In this document: positions 8,068 through 17,879 of the stretch, piece by piece
Layout: every line of letters begins with the position of its first letter
Numbering within the stretch: position 1 is the first letter of the stretch
Assembly (NCBI RefSeq): GCF_013315815.1
Contig: NZ_CP046051.1
Location: 930,001 to 994,000, forward strand
Source of the DNA: Caproicibacterium lactatifermentans
Lineage (GTDB): Bacteria > Bacillota > Clostridia > Oscillospirales > Acutalibacteraceae
Reading direction: 5' to 3'
Length of the DNA stretch: 64,000 bases
Notes under the pieces: model-generated
Databases searched by the model: none
What the model saw: only the letters and a program-made list of their open reading frames with translations
What the model was told of the DNA's origin: nothing
Translations under genes and position numbers: made by a program

Positions 8068-8769
8068 ATTTCAATCCACGCTCCCGTGTAGGGAGCGACC
8101 TTGCCTTTTGCTGTCTTTAGTTCTATGTACAGCCCGTATTTCAATCCACGCTCCCGTGTAGGGAGCGACATATTCTTTGCGTCGTTCGCTTCTTCTGTGA
8201 TTTTATTTCAATCCACGCTCCCGTGTAGGGAGCGACATGTGTCTCATGATAGGTGACATCAAAATAATACATTTCAATCCACGCTCCCGTGTAGGGAGCG
8301 ACTATACTCTGGACCGCGTTACCCCATCTACCGCTAATTTCAATCCACGCTCCCGTGTAGGGAGCGACAACAGTCGGTCATAAGTCTTCGGCTCAAACTC
8401 TGATTTCAATCCACGCTCCCGTGTAGGGAGCGACACCGTATGTGGGTTTTCTCCCGCTGCAACACATGATTTCAATCCACGCTCCCGTGTAGGGAGCGAC
8501 CGCAGCACCCGCAAGGGCATTAACAGCCTGCGCGATTTCAATCCACGCTCCCGTGTAGGGAGCGACGCGTTCTCTGTTTTCTGCTTTACAGTTCAGCACT
8601 ATTTCAATCCACGCTCCCGTGTAGGGAGCGACCACGCTTACCAATATTGACTTCATCTTTTGTGGCAAATTTCAATCCACGCTCCCGTGTAGGGAGCGAC
8701 GAGCAATCGCGGTGTCGTTTGTGTCCGGATGCCAATAATTTCAATCCACGCTCCCGTGTAGGGAGCGAC
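8068..8769 (-). CRISPR. CRISPR block B: 11 repeats between the two IS copies
   Basis: Eleven repeats matching the block A consensus, with ten intact spacers. The orientation matches blocks A and C, so this segment has not been left inverted by recombination between the flanking inverted IS copies. Both IS copies are read away from this block, so neither should transcribe it. Any crRNA from here needs read-through from the leader across IS copy 2. Confidence 0.97.
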
Positions 8770-8963
8770 GCTGATCCGTACCCCGAAATTTGGACAGTCA
8801 TTGATTGAAATTCGAGAGTGTGAAATCAAAATCATCACACAAATCGCAGAGTTGGAAATCAAGTTTTCGGACAGATAATATAGTTTGCATCCACAGACCG
8901 GACAGATAATGCTATAATATCTGTATTTGAAATCATTTCTCTCTGCAAAAGGAGGAATTATCA

Positions 8964-9485
8964 ATGGCAAACAGCAGTAATCGTGGGGGTTCACGTCCTG
9001 GTGCAGGCCGTAAGAAAAAGAATCCTGACGGCACATATGAGCATGCTGCGTTCTCTGCAGAACAACTCAAGGAACTCACGGACTCGCCTCATGTGGCATA
9101 TGTCTCAAGCAAAACAGTGTCATACACAAAAGCTTTTAAAGATGCAGCTTGGCAACGGTACTGCGATGGGGTCGATCCGATACAGATTTTTTCTGAGGTC
9201 GGCCTCAACCCGGAGACATTAGGACGTGCACGCATTCTCGGCTTTTTTAAGCTTCTGCGGCAAGCAAAAGGACGTGGCCTCGAGTTTACCGAAGGAAATG
9301 ATCCTTATCCGGATGACAACGAGGATGCACCTCCACTGCCAGCGCCGCCTCGTAGGGCAAACAAAGGGCATCCTCCATTGATGAGCGAGTCAGAAATAAA
9401 CCATCTCGCTGCGAAGGTTGCCTACATGTCCCAAGAGATTGAGTTTATAAAAAAAATTATATTTGCGGAGAAGAAAGGGAAATAG
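8964..9485 (+). CDS. IS3-family OrfA (copy 2)
   Basis: The same 173-residue DNA-binding OrfA as in copy 1. Near its end, AAAAAAAA at 9449-9456 is a slippery run. Reading slips from the orfA frame into the orfB frame by -1, and the orfB frame is open back through this run, so an OrfAB fusion transposase can be produced. Without the slip, orfA stops at 9485, 2 bases before the orfB ATG. Confidence 0.9.
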   Translation: MANSSNRGGSRPGAGRKKKNPDGTYEHAAFSAEQLKELTDSPHVAYVSSKTVSYTKAFKDAAWQRYCDGVDPIQIFSEVGLNPETLGRARILGFFKLLRQAKGRGLEFTEGNDPYPDDNEDAPPLPAPPRRANKGHPPLMSESEINHLAAKVAYMSQEIEFIKKIIFAEKKGK

Positions 9486-9487
9486 CC

Positions 9488-10549
9488 ATGTATATGAATG
9501 GTTCCCCAGAAGTCCGCTACCGCATCATAAATGAAACCATTAGCCAGGATGACAATCTTCTGAATATTTCTTATCTTTGTGAAATAGCAGGCGTATCTCG
9601 TTCGGGATTTTATTACTGGCGTGGACATCAGACCGAGCGGACAGCATCCGATGAGGCCGATCAAAGAGACTTTGACCTCATTGTGGCTGCATACAATTTC
9701 CGCGGATATTCAAAAGGCGCACGCGGTATACACATGAGACTGCGGCATCAGGATCCCCCGGTGCTTATGAACACAAAGAAGATTCGCAGACTGATGAAAA
9801 AGTATCACCTCGTATGTCCGGTACGAAAGGTAAATCCGTACCGCAAGCTCGGCAAGCGTCTACAGGAAAACAGGACAGCTCCGAACATACTAAACAGACA
9901 GTTTAAGTCATTTGGACCGCGCACTGTTCTGCTGACGGACATTACATATATTCCGAGACCGGTACACCGAGATAGCAGCCAACGAGCTTACTATTATTCA
10001 TACGTCTGTGTGATCATGGACGCATTCACAAAAGAAGTTTTGGCCTGTACCTGCAGTAACTCCTGTGATACAGATTTCGTCTTGGACACCGTAAATCAAC
10101 TGATGGAAAAGCATGGGTCTGAACTTCACACGGACGCCCTGATCCATTCAGATCAAGGATGCCAATACACCAGTTCTAAATTCGTTGCCATTCTGAATGA
10201 TTACAACCTCCGTCAATCCATGTCCCGCAGAGGAAATTGTTGGGACAATGCACCGCAGGAAAGCCTATTTGGACACATGAAGGATGAACTGCCACCGGTT
10301 GGATCTTATGGACATGCAGTAATTGCTGAACGTGTTTACGCTTGGATTGAGTATTATAACAACGACCGGTATCAATGGAGCCTTGCCAAGCTCTCGCCGT
10401 GTGAGTACTACAAGTTTGTCATGACGGGAATTTATCCGTTGGATACATTTGGGGGCGCTGCCCCCAACCCCCCGGAGTTTAACGCTTTTGTTTCCGGGAA
10501 AGGCAAAGAAAAAGACGAAGCCAAAGCTCCGCCTTCCCCGCAAACCTGA
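9488..10549 (+). CDS. IS3-family transposase OrfB (copy 2)
   Basis: A 353-residue DDE transposase whose predicted protein is identical to the copy 1 OrfB, with Asp in LLTDITY, Asp in IHSDQGCQY and Glu in APQESLFGHMKDE intact. No stop or frameshift is seen, so this copy should be active. It lies head-to-tail with orfA and reads rightward, toward the leader and antisense to the pre-crRNA. Confidence 0.95.
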   Translation: MYMNGSPEVRYRIINETISQDDNLLNISYLCEIAGVSRSGFYYWRGHQTERTASDEADQRDFDLIVAAYNFRGYSKGARGIHMRLRHQDPPVLMNTKKIRRLMKKYHLVCPVRKVNPYRKLGKRLQENRTAPNILNRQFKSFGPRTVLLTDITYIPRPVHRDSSQRAYYYSYVCVIMDAFTKEVLACTCSNSCDTDFVLDTVNQLMEKHGSELHTDALIHSDQGCQYTSSKFVAILNDYNLRQSMSRRGNCWDNAPQESLFGHMKDELPPVGSYGHAVIAERVYAWIEYYNNDRYQWSLAKLSPCEYYKFVMTGIYPLDTFGGAAPNPPEFNAFVSGKGKEKDEAKAPPSPQT

Positions 10550-10714
10550 CAGCCCGCTCGGGTCGCTCTCCAGCGTTGCCCTATCCTGTCTGTCAGTAAA
10601 GCAGGAACATTATATCACGGATTCAGCTTTCGGATTTCAAGTTTGATTATTTTGTCCGAACAACGGGGTACACTTCAACGCAGCGCGGATGCCGCACTTG
10701 GCGGCCCAGCGTAT

Positions 10715-13700
10715 ATTTCAATCCACGCTCCCGTGTAGGGAGCGACTGATTTTGCTGTCCCCCATGAGTGAACAGGATAATTTCAATCCACGCTCCCGTG
10801 TAGGGAGCGACCAGAATATCTTCCTCGGTTCCAAGATGCGCCGCAATATTTCAATCCACGCTCCCGTGTAGGGAGCGACTCAATCGGGGCTAATTTGGAC
10901 ATATCAAATTTACATTTCAATCCACGCTCCCGTGTAGGGAGCGACAGGTACATCCGAGTCAAACATTAGCTGCTCAAAACATTTCAATCCACGCTCCCGT
11001 GTAGGGAGCGACTGGGAACCTGTCCGGAATGACGGCAGATGACATTATTTCAATCCACGCTCCCGTGTAGGGAGCGACTTTGAAACTGTGTACCAGCCAT
11101 ATTGTGGAGTGAATTTCAATCCACGCTCCCGTGTAGGGAGCGACGATTTCTGATTTTTCAATATGGCACTATAATGAGATTTCAATCCACGCTCCCGTGT
11201 AGGGAGCGACCCGATAATTTCGCAAACGATTTATGCTGCTTGAATTTCAATCCACGCTCCCGTGTAGGGAGCGACACTTAAGCGTTGCGCTGCCGTCACA
11301 AACGCCTCTATTTCAATCCACGCTCCCGTGTAGGGAGCGACTCGTAATAACGCCAATCTCCGCAACGTGCAAACTGATTTCAATCCACGCTCCCGTGTAG
11401 GGAGCGACTTTCAGCTCATCAAATATGGCTTGTTTTAATTCTATTTCAATCCACGCTCCCGTGTAGGGAGCGACAGCGCTGCCTGACCGTCAAGGCTTTT
11501 GAAAAACAATTTCAATCCACGCTCCCGTGTAGGGAGCGACGTTAGTGTAGTTAAGACGTTTTTACCGGTCGCTTGATTTCAATCCACGCTCCCGTGTAGG
11601 GAGCGACTCATACGAAGGCACTGATTCAGTCCTATCAGCAGATTTCAATCCACGCTCCCGTGTAGGGAGCGACGCTGTATCGTTTGAGTGGGGCTCGGAT
11701 ACTCAAATTTCAATCCACGCTCCCGTGTAGGGAGCGACATCGTCAGTAAAGTGGCATTTTTCCAGAATCCTTATTTCAATCCACGCTCCCGTGTAGGGAG
11801 CGACATTTTGTTATCATAAATATACTTCCAGATGTCGTATTTCAATCCACGCTCCCGTGTAGGGAGCGACATTTGCATTTCCAGATTGTTGTGGATGGGA
11901 CATGATTTCAATCCACGCTCCCGTGTAGGGAGCGACTACAGACTATTTTCAATTCGGGCAGCCCGGATATATTTCAATCCACGCTCCCGTGTAGGGAGCG
12001 ACATCCAGTTTGATGTACTTTCACCAATCGCAGTCAAATTTCAATCCACGCTCCCGTGTAGGGAGCGACAGCTGTCTGCTGCAGTGCGAGCATTTATGTG
12101 TACATTTCAATCCACGCTCCCGTGTAGGGAGCGACGTAAATTTAATGTCTTGTTGTTTGCCTGCGCCATTATTTCAATCCACGCTCCCGTGTAGGGAGCG
12201 ACCGGAAAAAGTGGAACAGGTGTATTTTTCGGTAAATTTCAATCCACGCTCCCGTGTAGGGAGCGACTGGTAGACAATAAAACAATATCCGAGTCAGTCA
12301 ATATTTCAATCCACGCTCCCGTGTAGGGAGCGACATTTTCAAGATGATTGTAAGCAATCTGACGCTGATTTCAATCCACGCTCCCGTGTAGGGAGCGACG
12401 GGGTACGACCCCAAGCCAATTAAGGCATGGATATTTCAATCCACGCTCCCGTGTAGGGAGCGACCATACTTGACTGTACCGCGGGAGTGGCTTGGACAGA
12501 TTTCAATCCACGCTCCCGTGTAGGGAGCGACTTTGAAACGGTAATAACGAATATCACAACAGATGAGATTTCAATCCACGCTCCCGTGTAGGGAGCGACT
12601 GCTGGAGGGAGCAACCTCCGGCTGGATGGAAACATTTCAATCCACGCTCCCGTGTAGGGAGCGACAAGGCTAGCAGGTCATCGTCTGTTAAGCTGTTAAA
12701 TTTCAATCCACGCTCCCGTGTAGGGAGCGACCATGCAAATAAAGGCATTGGTAAATTCCTTGTGCATTTCAATCCACGCTCCCGTGTAGGGAGCGACTTC
12801 CGCATGGGAGGAGTAGCCGCTTGCCGTCGTGATTTCAATCCACGCTCCCGTGTAGGGAGCGACGAGGAGGAAAACACATGATAGACGAATCAGCTCATAT
12901 TTCAATCCACGCTCCCGTGTAGGGAGCGACATGGCAGACTCACGGATAACGCACACACGGTCATATTTCAATCCACGCTCCCGTGTAGGGAGCGACTGGC
13001 CGAGGGTAACGACCCCGAAAGCGACGAGGGTATTTCAATCCACGCTCCCGTGTAGGGAGCGACAGGTCAATTACTGTCGTTTTATAAGTGCCATACAATT
13101 TCAATCCACGCTCCCGTGTAGGGAGCGACGTATGGAGAGATTAAAAGCACTCCAAAGAAATATAATTTCAATCCACGCTCCCGTGTAGGGAGCGACTCAG
13201 TCAGTTTGTCCGGTTATACAAAGCTGGCATATTTCAATCCACGCTCCCGTGTAGGGAGCGACGAATGTGGGATTGCCGCACAAAAAATATCGTGTATATT
13301 TCAATCCACGCTCCCGTGTAGGGAGCGACCAACATCTTTGTATAAAGCGCTGAACCAAGCAATATTTCAATCCACGCTCCCGTGTAGGGAGCGACATGTG
13401 ATGTGCTAGACGCGGATGGCTGCGAGTCTATTTCAATCCACGCTCCCGTGTAGGGAGCGACCTGTCAATCTGTTCCTGCTTTCTCGTCATTTCAATTTCA
13501 ATCCACGCTCCCGTGTAGGGAGCGACTTGCGTCGGGCCCATCTGGGAGTTCGCAAGCCGATTTCAATCCACGCTCCCGTGTAGGGAGCGACATATAAAAT
13601 TTAATTCACCGGTTTAAAAAAAGCCGATTTCAATCCACGCTCCCGTGTAGGGAGCGACCATTTCCTGCCGTTTATCTACGAGCTGGATTCCCGATTTCAA

Positions 13701-14792
13701 TCCACGCTCCCGTGTAGGGAGCGACACCGGTTTTGAATGTGTCGGCGTGTTAATGCCGATTTCAATCCACGCTCCCGTGTAGGGAGCGACAACCCCGGAG
13801 CATCGGGATATTTTATTACTACAGCGATTTCAATCCACGCTCCCGTGTAGGGAGCGACGGATACTCAGCCGACGGAAGAGAGCGGAGGTGATATTTCAAT
13901 CCACGCTCCCGTGTAGGGAGCGACTCACCGGGCAGCTTTACCTTGTGGATTTGATTGAAATTTCAATCCACGCTCCCGTGTAGGGAGCGACCCGGATGCC
14001 TATATCCGGTTTTTGCTTGAGGAACCATTTCAATCCACGCTCCCGTGTAGGGAGCGACGTTGCTCCCAAAGCTTCACTTGGTGGGTAACTTCGGATTTCA
14101 ATCCACGCTCCCGTGTAGGGAGCGACGCCGTGATTCCGACGACGATTGCCCAGCGCATCGTCATTTCAATCCACGCTCCCGTGTAGGGAGCGACCAGATA
14201 CCGGATATAGAGTGCTGGCGCGGTTAGATATTTCAATCCACGCTCCCGTGTAGGGAGCGACGCTTAAAGACGGTTTTACAACCTCTGACAAGGTGATTTC
14301 AATCCACGCTCCCGTGTAGGGAGCGACGCAGGAGCATTTGGACACAAAGATTAAGGCGATTATTTCAATCCACGCTCCCGTGTAGGGAGCGACCGCTTTC
14401 AGCATCATAAATCCCGGCCTTGGTGTAATTTCAATCCACGCTCCCGTGTAGGGAGCGACCGGATAATGAGGTGACTTAAATGGCATGGGCATCTATTTCA
14501 ATCCACGCTCCCGTGTAGGGAGCGACGTGTATTCGTCCACTGGCACTTCGTCGATGTGTTTCATTTCAATCCACGCTCCCGTGTAGGGAGCGACAAAGTC
14601 TCTGCTGGATTCCGGAGCGCTGAGCAAAATTTCAATCCACGCTCCCGTGTAGGGAGCGACACGATGATTTGAGGTGATTCTAACGGGATGGATTAATTTC
14701 AATCCACGCTCCCGTGTAGGGAGCGACAAGAAAACGGCGGGAGCAGAGGTGATGAAGATTATTTCAATCCACGCTCCCGTGTAGGGAGCGAC
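10715..14792 (-). CRISPR. CRISPR block C: 62 repeats, leader-proximal
   Basis: Sixty-two repeats counted at a regular 64-68-base period with 61 spacers, from 10715-10746 to 14761-14792. With blocks A and B the locus has 84 repeats and 83 spacers, two of them split by IS copies. The last repeat faces the AT-rich leader before cas2. The repeats I read in this block match the consensus, including those at the leader-distal end, so the array shows little decay. Confidence 0.97.
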
Positions 14793-14961
14793 AGTAAAAA
14801 TATACAAACACTTATTTTAACATTTGTACATTTTCTGTAAAAACACAAAGGGACTCATTTTAGTATCGTCCTTTTTATTCTTTTTTGACCTCCCAGTATT
14901 GCTTTTCTGCAGTTTTCAGGTGCGAAAGATAGGGCATTTCTATGATTGATACCGGTTCGCA
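14793..14961 (-). promoter_or_regulatory. CRISPR leader with candidate pre-crRNA promoter
   Basis: A 169-base AT-rich stretch between the first repeat and the stop of cas2, with no open frame. On the minus strand TTTACA (14836-14841) and TAAAAT (14814-14819) are separated by 16 bases. This would place the transcript start 10-15 bases before the first repeat. New spacers should be added at this end by Cas1-Cas2 and Cas4. Confidence 0.6.
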
Positions 14962-15252
14962 TTAAAAAATCAACGTTCCTTCCGGGTCATAACCTGCTTT
15001 TGCACCAAAATGCTCAACTTTATTCTTATAGTTTTTGCCAAGATAGTAAAATCGCAGACTATCCTTTTCTATATCGATTATTTTACATAATGTTGCCTGC
15101 AGTACCTTACACTGTGCGTTGTCAAGCAGACATTCAAAAACAGAGCACTGCACGCGCTGACCGTGTTTCACACATTCTTTGGCAACGTGTCGCAAGCGCT
15201 TTCTGCCAGCAGCATCTTCTGTATTAACATCGTAGGTAATCAGTACCAGCAA
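14962..15252 (-). CDS. cas2: CRISPR-associated endonuclease Cas2
   Basis: A 96-residue Cas2 with the ferredoxin-like start MLVLITYDVNTED, whose Asp is the conserved metal-binding residue, and the GQRVQCSVFECLL segment typical of the family. It forms the Cas1-Cas2 integration complex that inserts new spacers. The start is TTG at 15252, with GAGGT 8 bases upstream overlapping the region just past the cas1 stop. It is the last gene of the cas operon, next to the array leader. Confidence 0.95.
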   Translation of the reverse strand: MLVLITYDVNTEDAAGRKRLRHVAKECVKHGQRVQCSVFECLLDNAQCKVLQATLCKIIDIEKDSLRFYYLGKNYKNKVEHFGAKAGYDPEGTLIF

Positions 15253-15263
15253 TCTAAGCTACC

Positions 15264-16295
15264 TCATTTCCACAGGAAGGGCGGATAAGCGTCTAGGTCG
15301 CCGCGCAAATAGCGGGCGAGCAGCAGTGCCTGAACATAGGGGACAAGACCCCATTGCATTTTATCGTGCAGATATGGGTGCTTGATTTCTTCCCGTTTGT
15401 GTGTCTGCCACGCTTTTATAAATGTTCGGTGGCCTGAGTCATTCAGCAGAACGGCATCATTTTCCATTCTTTCAAACTGCTTTGCGTTAATTTCACGGGT
15501 ATTAATCATTGTAATGACCAGTCTGTCTACCAGCACACTTCGGAGTTCTTCCATCAAATCAAGAGCAAGGGATTCTCTGCCGGGACGGTCGCGGTGCATA
15601 AATCCAACGTAGGAATCCAGGCCAACACTTTCCAGTGCGGCGGCGCAGTCGCTGGCGAGCAGCCGATAGCCAAAAGACAGCATCGCATTAACTCTGTCTA
15701 GCGGAGGTCGTCTGGATCGTCCGGAAAACGAAAACATTTTTTTCTGATTGATAATCATTTGGTCAAACACACTGAAATATCTCGCTGCCGTTTCTCCTTC
15801 CAATCCGCGTAGGGTATCAAGGTCCGTTACGGTAAGAATCTGCTTTGACTTTTCCGCAAGGAACTGTGAAGTGTCCTTCAGCAGTGCTGCATTTACCCGC
15901 ATGGCATGGTCTCTGGCAATGCGTTCCAGGCACCAGCGGCTGTTGTAAAGTTTTCCAAAAATGAAGCATCTCGCGACAAGGCAGCTTTCAGCAGTATTGT
16001 CGGAAATGCGGTACTGTTTTTTTCTAAGCAGCACGTTTCCCTGTGACCTTCCGCTGACCCTGGCGAGGAAGCGGCCGGTTGGCGTTAAGAATGTCAGTCC
16101 AATACCGCGCTTTGCGCATTCTCCCGCAAGGGCGGGACTTGCTCCTTTATATGAAAAACAGAAAATATTTTCAAGCCCCAGCAGCGGCAGCATTTTTCGT
16201 GTACCATCTCCTGCATGGATAACGGCATTTTCATTTTCCAAAGATAAGTAGCTGTCCTCACTCAATACAAAGAGTGTATTTAACAAATGCTTCAT
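15264..16295 (-). CDS. cas1: CRISPR-associated endonuclease/integrase Cas1 (type I-C)
   Basis: A 343-residue Cas1: an N-terminal beta domain (VLSEDSYLSLENENAV) and a C-terminal helical domain with the metal-binding set, Glu in CAAALESVGLD, His in GFMHRDRPGRESLALDLMEE and the following acidic residues. It catalyses spacer integration with Cas2. The ATG overlaps the cas4 stop by 4 bases, behind an AGGAGG site within cas4, so translation is coupled. Length and sequence fit subtype I-C. Confidence 0.96.
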   Translation of the reverse strand: MKHLLNTLFVLSEDSYLSLENENAVIHAGDGTRKMLPLLGLENIFCFSYKGASPALAGECAKRGIGLTFLTPTGRFLARVSGRSQGNVLLRKKQYRISDNTAESCLVARCFIFGKLYNSRWCLERIARDHAMRVNAALLKDTSQFLAEKSKQILTVTDLDTLRGLEGETAARYFSVFDQMIINQKKMFSFSGRSRRPPLDRVNAMLSFGYRLLASDCAAALESVGLDSYVGFMHRDRPGRESLALDLMEELRSVLVDRLVITMINTREINAKQFERMENDAVLLNDSGHRTFIKAWQTHKREEIKHPYLHDKMQWGLVPYVQALLLARYLRGDLDAYPPFLWK

Positions 16296-16957
16296 TCGTC
16301 CTCCTGAGTATGTGACTTCAGGTATGATGCTGCGGAACCGGCCTTATTTAGTTCCGGAAGGCAAACATCTTTTAGGGAACAGGCATTACAGGATTTGGTG
16401 CGTTTTACCTTCGGTGTATAACCTCTGCGGTACAACTCATTCATTTCTTTTAGGGAAGATTCCACTTCGCTGCGCAGCTCCTGTGTAAAAAGCACTTCTG
16501 TTCTGCGGTGCGGTTCGCCATAGAAAAGGTCGCCGGACGCAATCCTACAGCAGAGCATTTCCTCCAGGCACATTGCCTGACCGCACAGCTGCAGTTTATC
16601 CGCATCATACGATTTTGGCCTGCCGTGCTTATATTCCACTGGGCGTGGCAGCCAACGGCCTTCTCTGCCGTACAGAGTAATACCAGCATCATCTTTATGA
16701 AATTCAACTGCGTCGCAGATACCAACTGCACCGAGTCTATCCGATTTTACCCGCATACCGCGTACCACAAGCGTGTCACCGCGCAGCTCGGTTTGACTTT
16801 CGTCATGTACTCTGTTGTGCATTAGGCTGCCTTCTGCTGTGCGCAGATTTTCCGACCATTGCTGTTCAATGTGTATCAGCGCCCACTGTCTGCGGCAAAA
16901 CGAAAAATGCTGCAGTTCAGAAAGCTGCCGATAATCCTCTTCCGCCGCGGGCATCAT
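16292..16957 (-). CDS. cas4: CRISPR-associated exonuclease Cas4
   Basis: A 221-residue Cas4 (RecB-like PD-(D/E)xK nuclease). The four Fe-S cysteines are visible, one in FSFCRRQW near the N-terminus and three in SCNACSLKDVC near the C-terminus. The nuclease core has RPVEYKHGRPK. In type I-C systems Cas4 works with Cas1-Cas2 to trim prespacers and choose those next to the correct PAM. The tandem ATG start overlaps the cas7 stop by one base. Confidence 0.94.
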   Translation of the reverse strand: MMPAAEEDYRQLSELQHFSFCRRQWALIHIEQQWSENLRTAEGSLMHNRVHDESQTELRGDTLVVRGMRVKSDRLGAVGICDAVEFHKDDAGITLYGREGRWLPRPVEYKHGRPKSYDADKLQLCGQAMCLEEMLCCRIASGDLFYGEPHRRTEVLFTQELRSEVESSLKEMNELYRRGYTPKVKRTKSCNACSLKDVCLPELNKAGSAASYLKSHTQEDE

Positions 16958-17877
16958 CAGTCCCTCTGTTCGCAGGTTACGCCGTCCGGCAGATTTGCTT
17001 CATCTACCGTTACGGTATAGTCGCTGTAGCTGCGCGGAGCGGTTCTGCCTTCCGTCAGGTATTTTCTGTCCACCTTTACTAGGTCAAAGAGTTTATGGGC
17101 CGGCGCGCAGCCTAATTCAGAGTTGTGCTTAAAGATAATCAGCTTGCGTACGGCCATCTGGCCGCGTGCGGCGGAACGGTCATACTCAAACATATTGATG
17201 ATAGCATCCCACAGCAGGTTTAGGTCCTCCTCAGAAAAACCGGTTGATTTGCGCGCAAGGTTGGCGGAAATATATCCTTCACAGCGATAAAGGCCATATG
17301 GAACAATGTACTTTGAGCCCATTTCATTGTTTTTCTTTTCAGCATCGTCTTCTGTGGAGATTGCAACGCGGGTAATGGAAATTTCCTGCGCAATTACAGG
17401 GTCCACAGAGCGTGAAAAACTAAGCTGAACCGGGCCGCGGACCTGTCCGCAATTCAGTGCACCCTTGACCATGGTTGTCATAACGGCGCCAAACGTGCGG
17501 ATATCGTAAAACTGACTGCACATATAGTCACGAACAGCTCTATCAACATCATTATTTTTCTTTGCTTCTTTAATCAGCTTTTTCAAGTCTTTTGTTTCAG
17601 CTGCATTTGAAATGCCGACCTGCTCAAACGCTTCGTCGTCGCTGCGGTTAAGCGGCACACCTTTTTTAATATAGATGCGATATCCCGGGGCATCGTCTTT
17701 TACCGTTTCCACATAGTTGCGGATTTTGCGTTTCAGGCAGACGTCTGTTACCAGCCCAAGGCCGGTTTCTGGGTCAATACGCGGCATGTTTCCGGCGTCC
17801 GGGTCACCGTTTGGATTGCCGTTTTCCACATCAAAAAGTACAACGAATTCATAGCGGTTCTTGATAGGCTCACTCAT
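16957..17877 (-). CDS. cas7: Cascade backbone subunit Cas7 (Csd2, type I-C)
   Basis: A 306-residue Csd2/Cas7. It starts with the RRM-like segment NRYEFVVLFDVENGNPNGDPDAGNMPR, conserved in this family, and has SFSRSVDPVIAQEISITR with VPYGLYRCEGYIS in the middle. Several copies coat the crRNA spacer. It begins 2 bases after cas8c, with GGAGG 11 bases before the ATG, which would support the high expression needed for a multi-copy subunit. Confidence 0.95.
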   Translation of the reverse strand: MSEPIKNRYEFVVLFDVENGNPNGDPDAGNMPRIDPETGLGLVTDVCLKRKIRNYVETVKDDAPGYRIYIKKGVPLNRSDDEAFEQVGISNAAETKDLKKLIKEAKKNNDVDRAVRDYMCSQFYDIRTFGAVMTTMVKGALNCGQVRGPVQLSFSRSVDPVIAQEISITRVAISTEDDAEKKNNEMGSKYIVPYGLYRCEGYISANLARKSTGFSEEDLNLLWDAIINMFEYDRSAARGQMAVRKLIIFKHNSELGCAPAHKLFDLVKVDRKYLTEGRTAPRSYSDYTVTVDEANLPDGVTCEQRD

Positions 17878-17879
17878 AA

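Larger units (their letters stand above)
8772..10677 (+). mobile_element. IS3-family insertion sequence, copy 2 (1906 bp)
   Basis: Same element as copy 1 in opposite orientation, with the same terminal inverted repeats. It is flanked by ACGC at 8768-8771 and ACGC at 10678-10681, a 4-base target duplication. The target site covers the last two bases of a repeat and the first two bases of the adjacent spacer. Removing the IS and one ACGC restores a normal 35-base spacer. Its genes run against the direction of CRISPR transcription. Confidence 0.95.

Noticed and set aside
8068..8769. Inversion of the CRISPR block between inverted IS copies
   Set aside because: The repeats have the same orientation as those on both sides, so no net inversion is present in this sequence.
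6132..10677. A composite transposon carrying CRISPR block B
   Set aside because: The outer flanks of the two IS copies do not match, while copy 2 alone has its own ACGC duplication, so they inserted separately.
5473..14807. Many short repeated open frames reading FNPRSRVGSD, VAPYTGAWIEI or SLPTRERGLK
   Set aside because: They are translations of the CRISPR repeat in different frames. They lack ribosome binding sites and are a well-known annotation artefact.
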